A stretch of DNA of 64,000 nucleotides from Deltaproteobacteria bacterium (lineage in GTDB: Bacteria; Myxococcota_A; UBA796; SXON01): contig CANLGL010000020.1 of the NCBI GenBank assembly GCA_947490345.1, positions 1 through 64,000 on the forward strand, given 5' to 3'. Position numbers and translations under genes: made by a program. The notes under the pieces were generated by a model, which saw only the letters and a program-made list of their open reading frames with translations, was not told the DNA's origin and made no database searches. Shown here in pieces: positions 52,404 to 63,715 of the stretch; the first letter of the stretch is position 1; each line of letters begins with the position of its first letter.

Positions 52404-52922
52404 ATGAACACCGCCGCCTTCTCGGAACGGTTCCCCCGCTTCACCGCTGGGGTGGGCGCGAAGCACCTGCCGGACGTGTTGCCGCTTTTGACCCGCCGCA
52501 CCCTGGCCGCTGGCGAAGCTGCCAGCCAGCAAGACCAAACCGGGGGCGCCTTGGTGCTCGTCGAATCAGGCGAGGCCGAGGTCTCCGTGCACCGGGACGG
52601 CCGGGACTGGGTGGTGGGCCACATCGGTCCGGGCGGCGTTTTCGGCGAAGTCTCGCTGGCCGACGGGGGGACGCATTCAGCCACGGTGACCGCCCGGAGT
52701 CCCATGTCGGTCTTGGTGCTGGAGCGGGCCACGCTCGCCGCGCTGAGGCGCGATGCCCCGGCCGCAGCGGCCGCGATCCAACGCGCCCTCTGCCACACGC
52801 TCGCCGACCGCGTGCGGGAAAAGTCCGACCAGGTCGAGGCCACCGCAACCGGGGGCGTGGCGTCGGTGCCGCGCGGGGCGCTCGCTTCCCTCGCCGCCCT
52901 GCTCTTCTCCAACGGAGCGTGA
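52404..52922 (+). CDS. Cyclic-nucleotide-binding-fold protein without DNA-binding domain (1)
   Basis: Protein of 172 residues consisting of one Crp-like cNMP domain (about 25-130) and a helical tail. The phosphate-binding cassette reads GGVFGEVSLADGGTHSATVTA: the Glu is kept, but the usual Arg before Ser-Ala is His, so cNMP binding may be lost or altered. No helix-turn-helix follows. It forms a pair with the next gene (one base apart); both may be scaffold or sensor proteins. Confidence 0.75.
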   Translation: MNTAAFSERFPRFTAGVGAKHLPDVLPLLTRRTLAAGEAASQQDQTGGALVLVESGEAEVSVHRDGRDWVVGHIGPGGVFGEVSLADGGTHSATVTARSPMSVLVLERATLAALRRDAPAAAAAIQRALCHTLADRVREKSDQVEATATGGVASVPRGALASLAALLFSNGA

Positions 52923-52923
52923 G

Positions 52924-53376
52924 ATGAACCTCTCCACCGCACTCGGCTCGCACCCAGCGTTCAACCATCTGGCAGCCGACGACTTCGATGCGCTGGCCTA
53001 CGCCTTCGTGCCGCGGACCCTCCGCGCGGGTGAGGTGCTGTTCGAAGAGGGCGCCGCCGCCACGGAAGTGGCAATCGTACTTTCCGGCGAGTTGGACATG
53101 GAGCGAGAGCGCGGAGCGCGCACCGTGACCTTCGGACGGACCGGTCCCGGGTCGCTGCTCGGGTTGGTCGCGATCCTCGGTGGCCGCCGCTCGGCCACCT
53201 GTCGCGCGGTCGGGCGGGTGGAAGTGGCGGCGGCTCCCGCGGCAGCCTTCCACCTCCTGCTGGGCGGGCACTCGCCATTTTCGCTGGCCGTCCAAGAAGC
53301 GCTCGCCTCCCAGCTCGCCGAAGACTTCCGTCGGCTGAGCGACCGCCTGGTGGATGGCCTCGCGTCCTCGCGATGA
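52924..53376 (+). CDS. Cyclic-nucleotide-binding-fold protein without DNA-binding domain (2)
   Basis: Protein of 150 residues, a single Crp-like domain (LRAGEVLFEEGAAATEVAIV, then GELDMERERG). In the phosphate-binding cassette the Arg is present (GGRRSATC) but the usual Glu is replaced (GSLLGLVAIL). The defect is complementary to that of the preceding paralogue. It has no DNA-binding domain and is convergent with purC. Confidence 0.75.
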   Translation: MNLSTALGSHPAFNHLAADDFDALAYAFVPRTLRAGEVLFEEGAAATEVAIVLSGELDMERERGARTVTFGRTGPGSLLGLVAILGGRRSATCRAVGRVEVAAAPAAAFHLLLGGHSPFSLAVQEALASQLAEDFRRLSDRLVDGLASSR

Positions 53377-53389
53377 CCATGCGGCCAGA

Positions 53390-54115
53390 TCAGGCCAACT
53401 GCTCCCCGAAGACGCGTTGATACAGCTCACGATACGTCTCGCTGAGGTCGCCGAGGTCGCGACGGAAGACGTCCTTGTCGAGCTTGCGCCCGGTGCCCCG
53501 CTCCCACAGGCGGCTACCGTCGGGAGTGATCTCGTCGGCGAGCACCACCCGCCCACCCAACCGGCCGAACTCCAGCTTGAAATCAACCAGGTCGACGCCG
53601 AGGCCACCCCAGAACTCCAAGAGCATGTCGTTGACGGCTATCGAATACTCACGCATCGCGACAAGTTCCCAGCCGTGCGCGTACCCCATGAGCACCGCGC
53701 CCTCCTCGTTGATCTGCGGATCATTGAGCGCGTCGGACTTGTAAAAGTGTTCGACCAGCGGCCGGGCGAGGCGCTGCCCCTCGGGCTGGCCGAGCCGCTT
53801 GGCCAACGAACCCGCCACGACGTTGCGCACGACGACCTCGACTGGGATGATCTCCACTCGGTGGCAGAGCTGGTCCCGCGGCGCCGTTTGCCGGATGAAC
53901 GCGGTGGGGATGCCGAGCGCGGCCACCTTCTCCATGAAAAAGGCGCTGATGCGACAGTTGATCACCCCTTTGTCAGCGACGCTGGCCTTCTTGACTCCGT
54001 TGAACGCCGTGGCGTCGTCCTTGTAGTGGATGATGACCTGATCCGAGGCGTCGGTGGCGTAGACCTGCTTGGCTTTGCCTTCGTAGAGGAGGCGTTCGGC
54101 GGGGTGCGTGCTCAT
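53390..54115 (-). CDS. purC: Phosphoribosylaminoimidazole-succinocarboxamide synthase
   Basis: SAICAR synthetase of purine biosynthesis, 241 residues. Landmarks are LLYEGKAKQVYATD at the N-terminus, KDDATAFNGVKK, VEIIPVEVVVRNVVAGSL, the DFKLEFGRLGGRVVLADEI segment and GSRLWERGTG with the KLDKDVFRRDLGD end. ATG 54115 gives the normal PurC start (MSTHPAERLLYEGKAK). It is monocistronic, divergent from the hydrolase gene. Confidence 0.96.
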   Translation of the reverse strand: MSTHPAERLLYEGKAKQVYATDASDQVIIHYKDDATAFNGVKKASVADKGVINCRISAFFMEKVAALGIPTAFIRQTAPRDQLCHRVEIIPVEVVVRNVVAGSLAKRLGQPEGQRLARPLVEHFYKSDALNDPQINEEGAVLMGYAHGWELVAMREYSIAVNDMLLEFWGGLGVDLVDFKLEFGRLGGRVVLADEITPDGSRLWERGTGRKLDKDVFRRDLGDLSETYRELYQRVFGEQLA

Positions 54116-54161
54116 GCGCGCGGGTATCGTCGGGCTGGGCGATGGGCTACGCTGCCAATCG

Positions 54162-55991
54162 ATGTTCCCTCTGCTCCTGGCCTGTTTGTCCGCGACCGAA
54201 GCGCCCCCTCCCGAGGGCGGTGCGACGCCGGCGCTCACTGGGGACGGATTCTGGGATCGCCCCTTCCCATCGGACGATCGCCTCGTCGACGGCCGCCCCT
54301 CGCTCGAAGGATTCCCGGGCGGCAACACGGTGCCCATCTTTGAGACCTACCTTGCGGTGGCGCCCACGCTCGACGGGTGGGGCACCAACAGTCCCATCTA
54401 CGTGCGCTTCACCGAACCGCCCGACGCGGATTTGGTGCCGTCGCCGGCCGAGAGCATCGAGTCCGACTCGCCGATCCTGCTCCTCGACGTGGACCCTTCA
54501 AGTCCCCGCCGCGGCGAGGCGATCCCCATCGTCACCGAGTTCTATGACGACGCCGACGCCTACACGGCCGACAACCTCCTCGCCGTCGCGCCGCTCCTGG
54601 GATTTCCGCTGCGTCCGCACACGCGGTACGCGCTGATCATTCGGCCGCCCTATGCCGCGATCGGCCAGATGCCATCGGGCTGGGAGGAGGAGGAGGGTTG
54701 GGCTGACGTGGTCGGGACACTCACGACGATGGGCATCCCGACAAGCCACGTGGCCGCGGCCACGGTTTTCACCACTCAGGACCCCGTCCGCGAGCTGGCC
54801 AGCATCGCGTGGTCCATCCAGTCCAACCGGATCGGGCGGCCGCGGTGGGAGCCCACCGTCACCCTGCGCGAGGACAGCGGCGGCCACCTGCTCTTTGAGG
54901 GCTACGTCACGGTCCCCGTCTGGCAAGAAGGCGAGCGCCCCTATCGTGATGTGGGCGGCGGCTTTGTGCTCGACGCGTTCGGGCGCCCCGAGGTCCAGGG
55001 CTGGGAAAGGGTGCGTTTTGCGCTCACCGTACCCGACTCGGGAATGCCCGAAGCAGGCTTCCCGTTGGTGGTGTACAGCCACGGCACTGGCGGCGATCAT
55101 TTGAGTTTTGCGACGGGCTCCGCCGCCGAAGGGCCGGCCATGGCGTACCGAGGCGTCGCGATGTTCGGCATCTCGCAGCCCCTCCACGGCGACCGCGCCA
55201 CACCCGACACAAGCCCAGAGTTCGATACCTTCAACTATGGCAATCCTGCGTCTGGGCGAACGAGCTTCCGCCAAGGCGCCGCGGACCAGCTGTGGCTGGC
55301 GAGTCGACTCGCCGAAGCCGGCGTGGGCTTTGAGTTCGAGGGCCAGCGCATCGAGATCGACCACGCCCGCCTCTGTTTCTTCGGGCACAGTCAGGGCGCG
55401 ATGGTGGGCGCGCTGGGGGCCAGCTGGCTCGGCAACGACGTCGTCGCCGTCGGCCTTTCCGCAGCAGGCGGTGGCACCGCGGCCAGCGCGCTCGCCAAGA
55501 TCGACCCGATTGCCATCGAGCCGCTGCTCGCCGCGATGGTCGGCCTCGAGTCCGGCTCGCTCACCACCTTGCACCCGGTCATGATGCTGGTGCAAATGCT
55601 CAGCGAGGCCACGGACCCCCTCAACTACAGCCCCTACTGGTTCGCGGAGGAGCCGCCCTGGCGTGCCCACCCGGTGCCCATCCTGATGACGGAGGGCCTG
55701 GAGGACACCTTCACGCCTCCGGTCAGCATCGAGGCGCTGGCGACCTCGGGGCGCATTCCGATCGTGGGCACGATGCGCGCGGAGCCGCCCGGCTTCGATC
55801 TCCGCGACCTGGGTGCGGAGTCCCTGCCAACGGAGGCCAACGTGACCGGGTGGGACGACAGCTCCCTGACCGCGGGGATGGCGCAGTTCGCGGGCCAGGG
55901 ACACTTCGCCATCTACGACGACCGCGACGCCAAGGACCTGTACAAAGACTTCTTGGAGAGCGCTGCCGCCGGTGCGCCGGAGCTCCGGTGA
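54162..55991 (+). CDS. Large alpha/beta-hydrolase lipoprotein (2)
   Basis: Protein of 609 residues. ATG 54162 gives MFPLLLAC, an eight-residue lipoprotein signal; an alternative ATG at 54114 would add 16 residues with two Arg. The N-terminal beta part (DRPFPSDDRL, VAPTLDGWGTNSPIYVRF) and FPLVVYSHGTGGD precede the nucleophile elbow FFGHSQGAM (Ser near 410), then PILMTEGLEDTFTPP (Asp) and GQGHFAIY (His). It shares architecture with the 12274-15297 protein (PFPSD motif, beta N-terminus, hydrolase core). Extracellular lipase/esterase function is inferred. Its stop overlaps the next start. Confidence 0.8.
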   Translation: MFPLLLACLSATEAPPPEGGATPALTGDGFWDRPFPSDDRLVDGRPSLEGFPGGNTVPIFETYLAVAPTLDGWGTNSPIYVRFTEPPDADLVPSPAESIESDSPILLLDVDPSSPRRGEAIPIVTEFYDDADAYTADNLLAVAPLLGFPLRPHTRYALIIRPPYAAIGQMPSGWEEEEGWADVVGTLTTMGIPTSHVAAATVFTTQDPVRELASIAWSIQSNRIGRPRWEPTVTLREDSGGHLLFEGYVTVPVWQEGERPYRDVGGGFVLDAFGRPEVQGWERVRFALTVPDSGMPEAGFPLVVYSHGTGGDHLSFATGSAAEGPAMAYRGVAMFGISQPLHGDRATPDTSPEFDTFNYGNPASGRTSFRQGAADQLWLASRLAEAGVGFEFEGQRIEIDHARLCFFGHSQGAMVGALGASWLGNDVVAVGLSAAGGGTAASALAKIDPIAIEPLLAAMVGLESGSLTTLHPVMMLVQMLSEATDPLNYSPYWFAEEPPWRAHPVPILMTEGLEDTFTPPVSIEALATSGRIPIVGTMRAEPPGFDLRDLGAESLPTEANVTGWDDSSLTAGMAQFAGQGHFAIYDDRDAKDLYKDFLESAAAGAPELR

Positions 55992-56515
55992 ACGTGCTCC
56001 TCGGCGTCAGCGGCGGCATCGCGGCCTACCGGGCGTGCGAGTTGGTGTCGCTCGCGGTCAAGCGTGGCCACACGGTGCGAGTGATCATGACCAGCAGCGC
56101 CCAACGGTTCGTGGGCACCACCAGCTTTGAGGCGCTCTCGGGGCAGCCCGTGATGATCGACACCTTCGCGGACGCGCTCGGGCACATCGAGTGGGCAAAG
56201 TGGGCCAGCGTGGCGGCCGTCGCGCCGGCCAGCGCGAACGTCGTCGGGAAGCTGGCGTGCGGCCTCGCGGACGACGCGCTCGGCACCACGCTCATGGCGC
56301 TCCCCCGGGGGCGGCGCATCGTCCTGGCGCCCGCCATGAACACCGAAATGTGGCTGAACCCGGTGGTGGAACGCAACCTGCGCTGGCTCGCCGAGCTCGG
56401 CCGGTACGACATCGTGGCGCCGACGGAAAAACGACTCGCCTGCGGGGACGTCGGTCCGGGCGGCCTCGCCGAGCCGGTCGATGTCTTGGCGGCGATCGAG
56501 GCGGCGGGGGGGTAG
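55988..56515 (+). CDS. Phosphopantothenoylcysteine decarboxylase-type flavoprotein (CoaC domain only)
   Basis: Homo-oligomeric flavin Cys decarboxylase (HFCD) of 175 residues. GTG 55988 overlaps the hydrolase stop. LLGVSGGIAAYRACELV is the FMN-binding start, PAMNTEMW is the substrate-binding PxMNxxMW motif, and LACGDVGPGGLAEP holds the active-site Cys. The usual Arg-Met of the GRMAEP motif is Gly-Leu. No CoaB synthetase domain is attached or adjacent, unlike standard bacterial CoaBC. It is either a stand-alone CoaC or a paralogous flavoprotein. Confidence 0.8.
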   Translation: MNVLLGVSGGIAAYRACELVSLAVKRGHTVRVIMTSSAQRFVGTTSFEALSGQPVMIDTFADALGHIEWAKWASVAAVAPASANVVGKLACGLADDALGTTLMALPRGRRIVLAPAMNTEMWLNPVVERNLRWLAELGRYDIVAPTEKRLACGDVGPGGLAEPVDVLAAIEAAGG

Positions 56516-56587
56516 CCACCGACTGCTTGCACCCCCCTTGCACATCCTCGCCCGGCGGTCGTCAATATCGCCGCCTACGCTCAGGGG

Positions 56588-57706
56588 ATGTCCAACTCCC
56601 GACGCGTCCTTCTCGTGGTCACCGCGCTGCTCCTGACCGGCGCTGGCCTCGCCGCCGCCGCAACCCGCCCCGCGCCCGCCGCCGACGCGGTCACGCTCCA
56701 AGCCGAGGGCGTCGCCGACTGGCTCGAAGCCGGCGCGCCGACTACAGAATTCACCACCGGCAGCGCTCTTTTCGACTCCGAGTGGCACTTCGGTACCTGG
56801 CAGATGGCGGGGCTCGGCTTCGCGGAGCACGCGGCGACCCATCCCGAGGACCGCGCCCGAGACCTGGGCAGGATGGACCTGTGCATCGAGCGCCTCTTCG
56901 CCGCGGAGGCCCGCGCCTTCGACAAGACTTCGTGGGGCGTCGACCCACTGGATGCCCTCAACGACCCGCGCGGGCACATGGCCTGGCTCGGGTACACCAA
57001 TCTCGTGCTGTCAGCGCGGCGGGCACTCGATCCGCACGGGCCCTGGGCCAAGGAGAACGACGCGCTCAGCGCCGCCCTGACCCGCCGCTTCGACGCCCAG
57101 TTGGCGCCCGAAACCTACCCCGGTGAGCGTTACCCCGTGGACATGGCGGCGGGGGCCGCCTCGTTGATGCTGCGCGCACGCGCCCTCGGCGAGCCCCTTC
57201 CTGCCTTACTCACCGCATGGACAAGCGCGCTGCGTTCACGATGGATCGTCGACGGGGTGCTGGTGCAGTCGGTCGCTCAGGACGGCTCGGCCACCGACAA
57301 ACCCCGCGGCAGCGGCAGCTTCCTGGCAGCGTGGTTCTTGTCCTGGGGCGACCCGGCGCTCGGCGCGGAGCTGTACCGCGGGGCGAGCGCCCGATTGTTC
57401 ACCACGTTGGGACCGCTGGGGGCCATGCGGGAGTACCCGCCCGGTGTTGACGGCGGCGGCGACATCGACTCGGGTCCGATCGTCGCCGGCATGGGCGTGA
57501 GCGCCACCGGCTTCGCGATCGGCGCCGCGTTGGCCAGCGGCGACGAGGCCACCGCAAAAACGCTCACCGCGACCGCCACCTTGGTCGGCCGGCCGGTGGA
57601 CGAACGCGGCGCGCGCCACTGGGCGACGGGCGCAGCGCTGGGTGGGGCCCCGTTGGCGGACGCGATCCTCTTTGCGATGATGGCGACCCCAAACCGTTCG
57701 CCATGA
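56588..57706 (+). CDS. Hypothetical exported protein
   Basis: Protein of 372 residues with a conventional signal or anchor (SRRVLLVVTALLLTGAGLAAAA). The mature part is helical with Trp/Tyr-rich repeats (WHFGTWQMAGLGFAEHAA, AWLGYTNLVLSARRALD, YPVDMAAGAASLMLRARAL), suggesting an alpha/alpha-toroid-like fold such as in some cyclases, lyases or glycosidases. I cannot assign a family. Confidence 0.6.
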   Translation: MSNSRRVLLVVTALLLTGAGLAAAATRPAPAADAVTLQAEGVADWLEAGAPTTEFTTGSALFDSEWHFGTWQMAGLGFAEHAATHPEDRARDLGRMDLCIERLFAAEARAFDKTSWGVDPLDALNDPRGHMAWLGYTNLVLSARRALDPHGPWAKENDALSAALTRRFDAQLAPETYPGERYPVDMAAGAASLMLRARALGEPLPALLTAWTSALRSRWIVDGVLVQSVAQDGSATDKPRGSGSFLAAWFLSWGDPALGAELYRGASARLFTTLGPLGAMREYPPGVDGGGDIDSGPIVAGMGVSATGFAIGAALASGDEATAKTLTATATLVGRPVDERGARHWATGAALGGAPLADAILFAMMATPNRSP

Positions 57707-57715
57707 GCGCGAAGC

Positions 57716-58270
57716 CTACTTCCACTTCAACATGTTCAGGTCCTGCCACAGGCTCGCCTCCTCCGCGTCGGCCTCCGCAACAAAACTGACCCGAACGTAG
57801 TCGCGCTTGTCCATGGTCGCGACGGTGCGTTCGGGAATCCCCAGGGCCGCCAGCGCGTCTCGGAAAAGAGGGTCGTCCGGGGATGCGTACAAGAGGCCCA
57901 ACTCGTCGAGGATGACGGTCTCGCCGAGCTCGCCGCGCAGCCAGAGCTGATGCCGGCCGTCACTCCACAAGAGTGTCGGTCGCGCTTCCATCGCGGCGCG
58001 GACCCTCTCCTTGGCGAGGCCCATCGCGACGCGCCCTTGGGGCGCCGGGAGCTGTCCGCTGGCTCGGTCGGTGAGCTGGACGTACCGCAGCCCCAACGGC
58101 CCCGCGAGCGTCTCCAAGAGGGCCAGGTGTGTCGCCCCAAGCTCGGCAGGGGGGACGCTGATGACCAACCGGGTGTGCCCATCTGGAAAGGTCTCGAGCC
58201 GCCAGGCTTTGGGCGGTACGAACCCGTCGGGCTCCCCCGCCGCGGTTACCGATTGGGCCTTTTCAATCAT
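57716..58270 (-). CDS. Hypothetical protein
   Basis: Cytoplasmic-type protein of 184 residues without signal peptide or TM segment. Mixed alpha/beta composition (HTRLVISVPPAELG, RHQLWLRGELGETVILDELG, ending WQDLNMLKWK). No family recognised. It converges on the preceding exported protein (9 bp gap) and diverges from the dihydrouridine synthase. Confidence 0.6.
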   Translation of the reverse strand: MIEKAQSVTAAGEPDGFVPPKAWRLETFPDGHTRLVISVPPAELGATHLALLETLAGPLGLRYVQLTDRASGQLPAPQGRVAMGLAKERVRAAMEARPTLLWSDGRHQLWLRGELGETVILDELGLLYASPDDPLFRDALAALGIPERTVATMDKRDYVRVSFVAEADAEEASLWQDLNMLKWK

Positions 58271-58333
58271 CGGCGCGAGCTAACGAGCAACGCTCTACTT
58301 GACGAACGCGCGGCACGGCGGCACCTTCGCCGC

Positions 58334-59473
58334 GTGTTCCCCTCCCGCTACCGCATCCGCGACATCCCCATCGAGCCCAACCTGGTCCTGGCACCGATGG
58401 AAGGCGTCACCGACCTGATGTTTCGGCGGCTGGTCCGGAGCATCGGCGGCGTGGGAATGACCACGACCGAGTTCATCGCCGGTGAGGCGCTGCGCCGCGG
58501 GGTGGCGCGCGCGGAGATGATGGCGCGGTTCGACCCGGATGAGCACCCGGTCGCCATCCAGATCTACGGCGCCAAACCAGAGTCCATGGCCGAGGCGGCG
58601 CGCGCGATCCAGGACGCGGGGGCCGACATCGTCGACCTGAACTACGGCTGCCCGAGCAAGAAGGTCTGCGCGCATAGCGGCGGGAGTTCGCTGCTCCGCG
58701 AACCCGTTCTCGCCAGGCAGATCGTGCGAGCCGTTCGCTCTGCTGTCACGATTCCACTCACGTTGAAGATGCGCTGCGGTTTTGACGGGAGTCAGCGCAA
58801 CGCGCCCGAAGTGGCGCGAATGTGTGAGGAAGAGGGTGTGGAAAGCCTCGTCCTCCACTGGCGCACGCGCGCCGACCTGTACGGGGGCACCCGTGCCGTC
58901 GACAAGATCGCCGAGACCAAGTCCCGGGTCCGCATCCCCGTCATCGGCAACGGGGACATCGTCGATGTGGCCTCAGCGGAAGCGATGTTCCGAGAAACGG
59001 GCGTGGACGGCCTGATGATCGGGCGCGGGGCGATCAAGAACCCCTGGATCTTCAAACAGCTGCACGCCCACTTCGCCGGGCTACCCGAGGTCGTGGTCGA
59101 CGCCGCCGAAAAATACCGTGTGCTTCTCTTGTATTTCGAGAGCCTCCGCGGGGAATTCCGCAACGACCACGGCGTGCTCGGGCGGATGAAGAAGATTGCC
59201 AACTACTTCACCCACGGTCTGCCCTACGGCAGCGACCTGCGCCTCGCGTTCCTACGCAGCCAGACCATCGATGCGGCCATCGGCCACACCAATCGCTACT
59301 TCGCGTGGCTGGGCGAGGAAGAAGCGCGCCGCGGTCGGCCGTTCTCCCTGCAGAGCCACCTGCCCGGGAGGCTGCCGCCGGGCGCCGATCAGACCGCGGC
59401 CTGGGCGGCGGAGCGGCAGGCCTTGCACCTCGGGTCGCCGCTGGGACCGAGTCCTTTCGGAGATTCGCGATAG
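58334..59473 (+). CDS. tRNA-dihydrouridine synthase (DusB-like)
   Basis: FMN-dependent enzyme that reduces uridines in tRNA. The TIM-barrel landmarks are LVLAPMEGVTDLMFR near the N-terminus, VAIQIYGAKPE, DLNYGCPSKKVCAHSGGSSLL, PLTLKMRCGFD, RIPVIGNGDIVD and GLMIGRGAIKNPWIF. GTG 58334 (MFPSRYRIRDIPIE) fits the family start. At 379 residues it is slightly longer than DusB because of a Gly/Pro-rich C-terminus. It lies 8 bp before the GNAT-like gene. Confidence 0.9.
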   Translation: MFPSRYRIRDIPIEPNLVLAPMEGVTDLMFRRLVRSIGGVGMTTTEFIAGEALRRGVARAEMMARFDPDEHPVAIQIYGAKPESMAEAARAIQDAGADIVDLNYGCPSKKVCAHSGGSSLLREPVLARQIVRAVRSAVTIPLTLKMRCGFDGSQRNAPEVARMCEEEGVESLVLHWRTRADLYGGTRAVDKIAETKSRVRIPVIGNGDIVDVASAEAMFRETGVDGLMIGRGAIKNPWIFKQLHAHFAGLPEVVVDAAEKYRVLLLYFESLRGEFRNDHGVLGRMKKIANYFTHGLPYGSDLRLAFLRSQTIDAAIGHTNRYFAWLGEEEARRGRPFSLQSHLPGRLPPGADQTAAWAAERQALHLGSPLGPSPFGDSR

Positions 59474-59481
59474 ATCGTCCG

Positions 59482-60600
59482 ATGCCCATCGAGGTCCGCC
59501 CGATCCAGCTTCCTGCCGATGCGGGCGCGTTCATCGAGGTCTGGTTCCAGCTGTACGGTGGCCATCCCCCGTGGGTGCCGCCGCTGCGTTTCGAACGGAA
59601 GGAGTTCCTGGACCCGAGGCGGAATCCCTACTTTGATGTCGCGAGCATTCAGTGCTTCATCGCGTGGCGAGACGGCAAGGCCGTGGGCACAATTTCCGCG
59701 CAGATCGACCAGGACTACCAGGCCCAGGAGCCCGGCACCGGCTTCTTCGGCTTCTTCGAGTTCCCCGACAACGCCGAGGTCTCCAAGGCGCTCTTCGACG
59801 CGGCCATGACCTGGCTGCGCCTGCGGGGGATGACGCGCGCGCACGGGCCGTTCAGCTTCAACTCCAACCACGAATGCACGCTTCTGGTCGACGGCTTTGA
59901 CAGCGATCCGCTGGTGATGATGGCATACAACCCGAAGTACTACCTGGATCACTACGCGGCGCTCGGCCTGGCCAAGGTCAAGGACATGTACGCGTACTGG
60001 TTGGCGAACGACGGTCCCATCCCCGATCGGGTGGGTGCCATCGCCGACCGGTTCGAGCAAAAGCACCCCGAAGTCACCATCCGTTCGGTCAACCTGAAAA
60101 ACTACGAAGCCGACGTCGAGTTGTGCCGGGTGATCTACAACGACGCGTGGGCCCAGAACTGGGGCTTTGTCCGCCTTGGCGATGCGGAGTTCGCGAAGGT
60201 CGCCAAAGGCCTCAAGCCGATGGTCGATCCGCGCTACTGTTACTTCGCGTTCGTCAATGGCGAGATCGCGGGCTTCTCCCTTACGCTTCCCGACTTCAAC
60301 CAGGTCGTCAAACCCATGAGGGGGGGCATCTTCCCCTTCGGCTGGTACCACTGGCTCACCAAGCCGGCGAAGGTCGACAAGATTCGTGTTTTTACACTGG
60401 GAATCCGGAAGAAATACCAACACCTGCCGCTCGGCGCGCCGCTCTACAAGCGCACGTGGGAAGCCGGCGTGAAAGCGGGGGTCAAGGGTGCCGAAGCCAG
60501 CTGGGTGCTCGAGGACAACCACCGCATGCGCTCCGCCATCGAAAAGATGGGCGGCAAGATCTACAAGACCTACCGCATCTTCGGCGTCGAGCTGGGCTGA
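59482..60600 (+). CDS. GNAT-fold acyltransferase-like protein
   Basis: Protein of 372 residues of the YghO-like group with two GNAT-related halves. The N-terminal half has VASIQCFIAWRDGKAVGTIS and RAHGPFSFNSNHECTLLVDGF; the C-terminal half has YFAFVNGEIAGFSLTLPD and RVFTLGIRKKYQHLPLGAPLY, the acyl-CoA-binding-like segment, then EASWVLEDNHRMRSAIEKMG. ATG 59482 follows dus by 8 bp. Donor and acceptor are unknown. Its 3' end overlaps a convergent lipoprotein gene by 31 bp. Confidence 0.75.
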   Translation: MPIEVRPIQLPADAGAFIEVWFQLYGGHPPWVPPLRFERKEFLDPRRNPYFDVASIQCFIAWRDGKAVGTISAQIDQDYQAQEPGTGFFGFFEFPDNAEVSKALFDAAMTWLRLRGMTRAHGPFSFNSNHECTLLVDGFDSDPLVMMAYNPKYYLDHYAALGLAKVKDMYAYWLANDGPIPDRVGAIADRFEQKHPEVTIRSVNLKNYEADVELCRVIYNDAWAQNWGFVRLGDAEFAKVAKGLKPMVDPRYCYFAFVNGEIAGFSLTLPDFNQVVKPMRGGIFPFGWYHWLTKPAKVDKIRVFTLGIRKKYQHLPLGAPLYKRTWEAGVKAGVKGAEASWVLEDNHRMRSAIEKMGGKIYKTYRIFGVELG

Positions 60601-61223
60601 GCCCCCTCCCACACCAGCCCTGGCACCGCCACAAGCGCCTCGTCCAGGCTCATGAACCGCGGCAGCCACGCCGCCTCGTGAGCGGGTTCTTTGGCTGGGC
60701 TGAGGTTCTGGAAGGTCACCTGGAGCTTCGAGCGTTTTCCCGGAAGTACCAGCCCCTGCCGGGTGGGCGTGTCGGGCAGGGTCCAGACGCGGGCGGCGGC
60801 AGGTGCACGGTCGACGGTAATCTGTGTACTTTGGTCTTCGAACCATACGAAGGCGGCCATGGGCCGTCGGCGGTCGGCGGTGACCACGCCGCGCGCGGGC
60901 GCCTCGTACAAGAGCAGGAAGGTCTGGTTGGCGAAGACCTTGTCCCTGAGCGGAAAGACCCAACGCATCAGCAGATCGACCTCGCCCTCGCGCAGCGCCA
61001 ATCCCCCCGCAACGTCGATGGCGCCGGCCTCGCGGAGGGTAGCCTCCTGCTGACGTACCTCCTGAACCAGGGCGTCGCGACAGCTTGGCGTGTCCGTGCA
61101 GACGACCGAGCCCCGCCAGATATTATACAGTCGCGACTCACCAGCGACCCGATCCGCGGGAACGTCGACGGTCGCCGTGACCACCAACTTGTCGTAGCAC
61201 GCCAACAGAAGCGCGAGGATCAT
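60570..61223 (-). CDS. Hypothetical lipoprotein with a 9-residue signal
   Basis: Protein of 217 residues starting MILALLLAC; there is no earlier start codon in the frame, so the uncharged nine-residue signal stands. The start overlaps the ppa stop (ATGA), placing it in a glmS-ppa-lipoprotein transcript. The mature part mixes helices ([18 protein letters not shown]) with strands ([26 protein letters not shown]). No family recognised. Confidence 0.7.
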   Translation of the reverse strand: MILALLLACYDKLVVTATVDVPADRVAGESRLYNIWRGSVVCTDTPSCRDALVQEVRQQEATLREAGAIDVAGGLALREGEVDLLMRWVFPLRDKVFANQTFLLLYEAPARGVVTADRRRPMAAFVWFEDQSTQITVDRAPAAARVWTLPDTPTRQGLVLPGKRSKLQVTFQNLSPAKEPAHEAAWLPRFMSLDEALVAVPGLVWEGAQPSSTPKMR

Positions 61224-61828
61224 GGCTGACTCTGTGCGAGTGCATCGGCATAGTCGAGCTGGGCTGCACGGATCACGTCCAATGCACGGTCGCGACCATA
61301 TTCGTGCTCGATGCGCACGGGGTTGCCACCCGGCTCCAGCTTGTAGGTCTCGAAATAATGGCGCAGGCGTGCCACCAAAGCCCGCGGCAAGCTGGTCAAC
61401 TCCCGGACCTCACCCCAGACCGAATCCCCGTCGAGGACCGCGACGATCTTGTCGTCGGCCTCGCCCTTGTCGACCATGAGCAGACCCCCCACCACCCGCG
61501 CTCGCAGGATGATGTCGGCCCGGTCGATGACCCGCTCGGAGAGCACGCAGATGTCGAGCGGGTCGCCGTCGCCGCGGGGCGTTCCGGCCAAGGCCGCGAT
61601 GGACGCTCCGCAGTAGGTGCGCGGGACAAAGCCGTAGAGCATCGGGGGCAGCGCGTTCATCCGCTGCGGGCGGTCGACCTTGAGGAAGCCGCTGACCTTG
61701 TCGACCTCGTATTTCACAGTGCTGTAGGGGGTAATCTCGATGTACGCGGTGACGATGGACGGGGCCTCGGCGCCTATGTCGAGTCCGTGCCAGGGATGCG
61801 GACGTGAGGCCGCGAAGGGGGGGAGCAT
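61220..61828 (-). CDS. ppa: Inorganic pyrophosphatase, family I
   Basis: Hydrolyses pyrophosphate to phosphate, driving biosynthesis. In 202 residues it has [26 protein letters not shown], the signature DGDPLDICV with the metal-binding aspartates, [12 protein letters not shown] and the ending [19 protein letters not shown]. It lies 24 bp downstream of glmS and overlaps the following lipoprotein gene. Confidence 0.93.
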   Translation of the reverse strand: MLPPFAASRPHPWHGLDIGAEAPSIVTAYIEITPYSTVKYEVDKVSGFLKVDRPQRMNALPPMLYGFVPRTYCGASIAALAGTPRGDGDPLDICVLSERVIDRADIILRARVVGGLLMVDKGEADDKIVAVLDGDSVWGEVRELTSLPRALVARLRHYFETYKLEPGGNPVRIEHEYGRDRALDVIRAAQLDYADALAQSQP

Positions 61829-61852
61829 CCCTTCCGATAACGCAGCCGGACG

Positions 61853-63691
<1,839 letters not shown>

Positions 63692-63715
63692 CCTGCCTCC
63701 GGTGAGCGCCCGACT

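Noticed and set aside
63692..63715. glmS ribozyme or riboswitch
   Set aside because: Only 24 bp separate glmS from the upstream gene, too short for the ribozyme.
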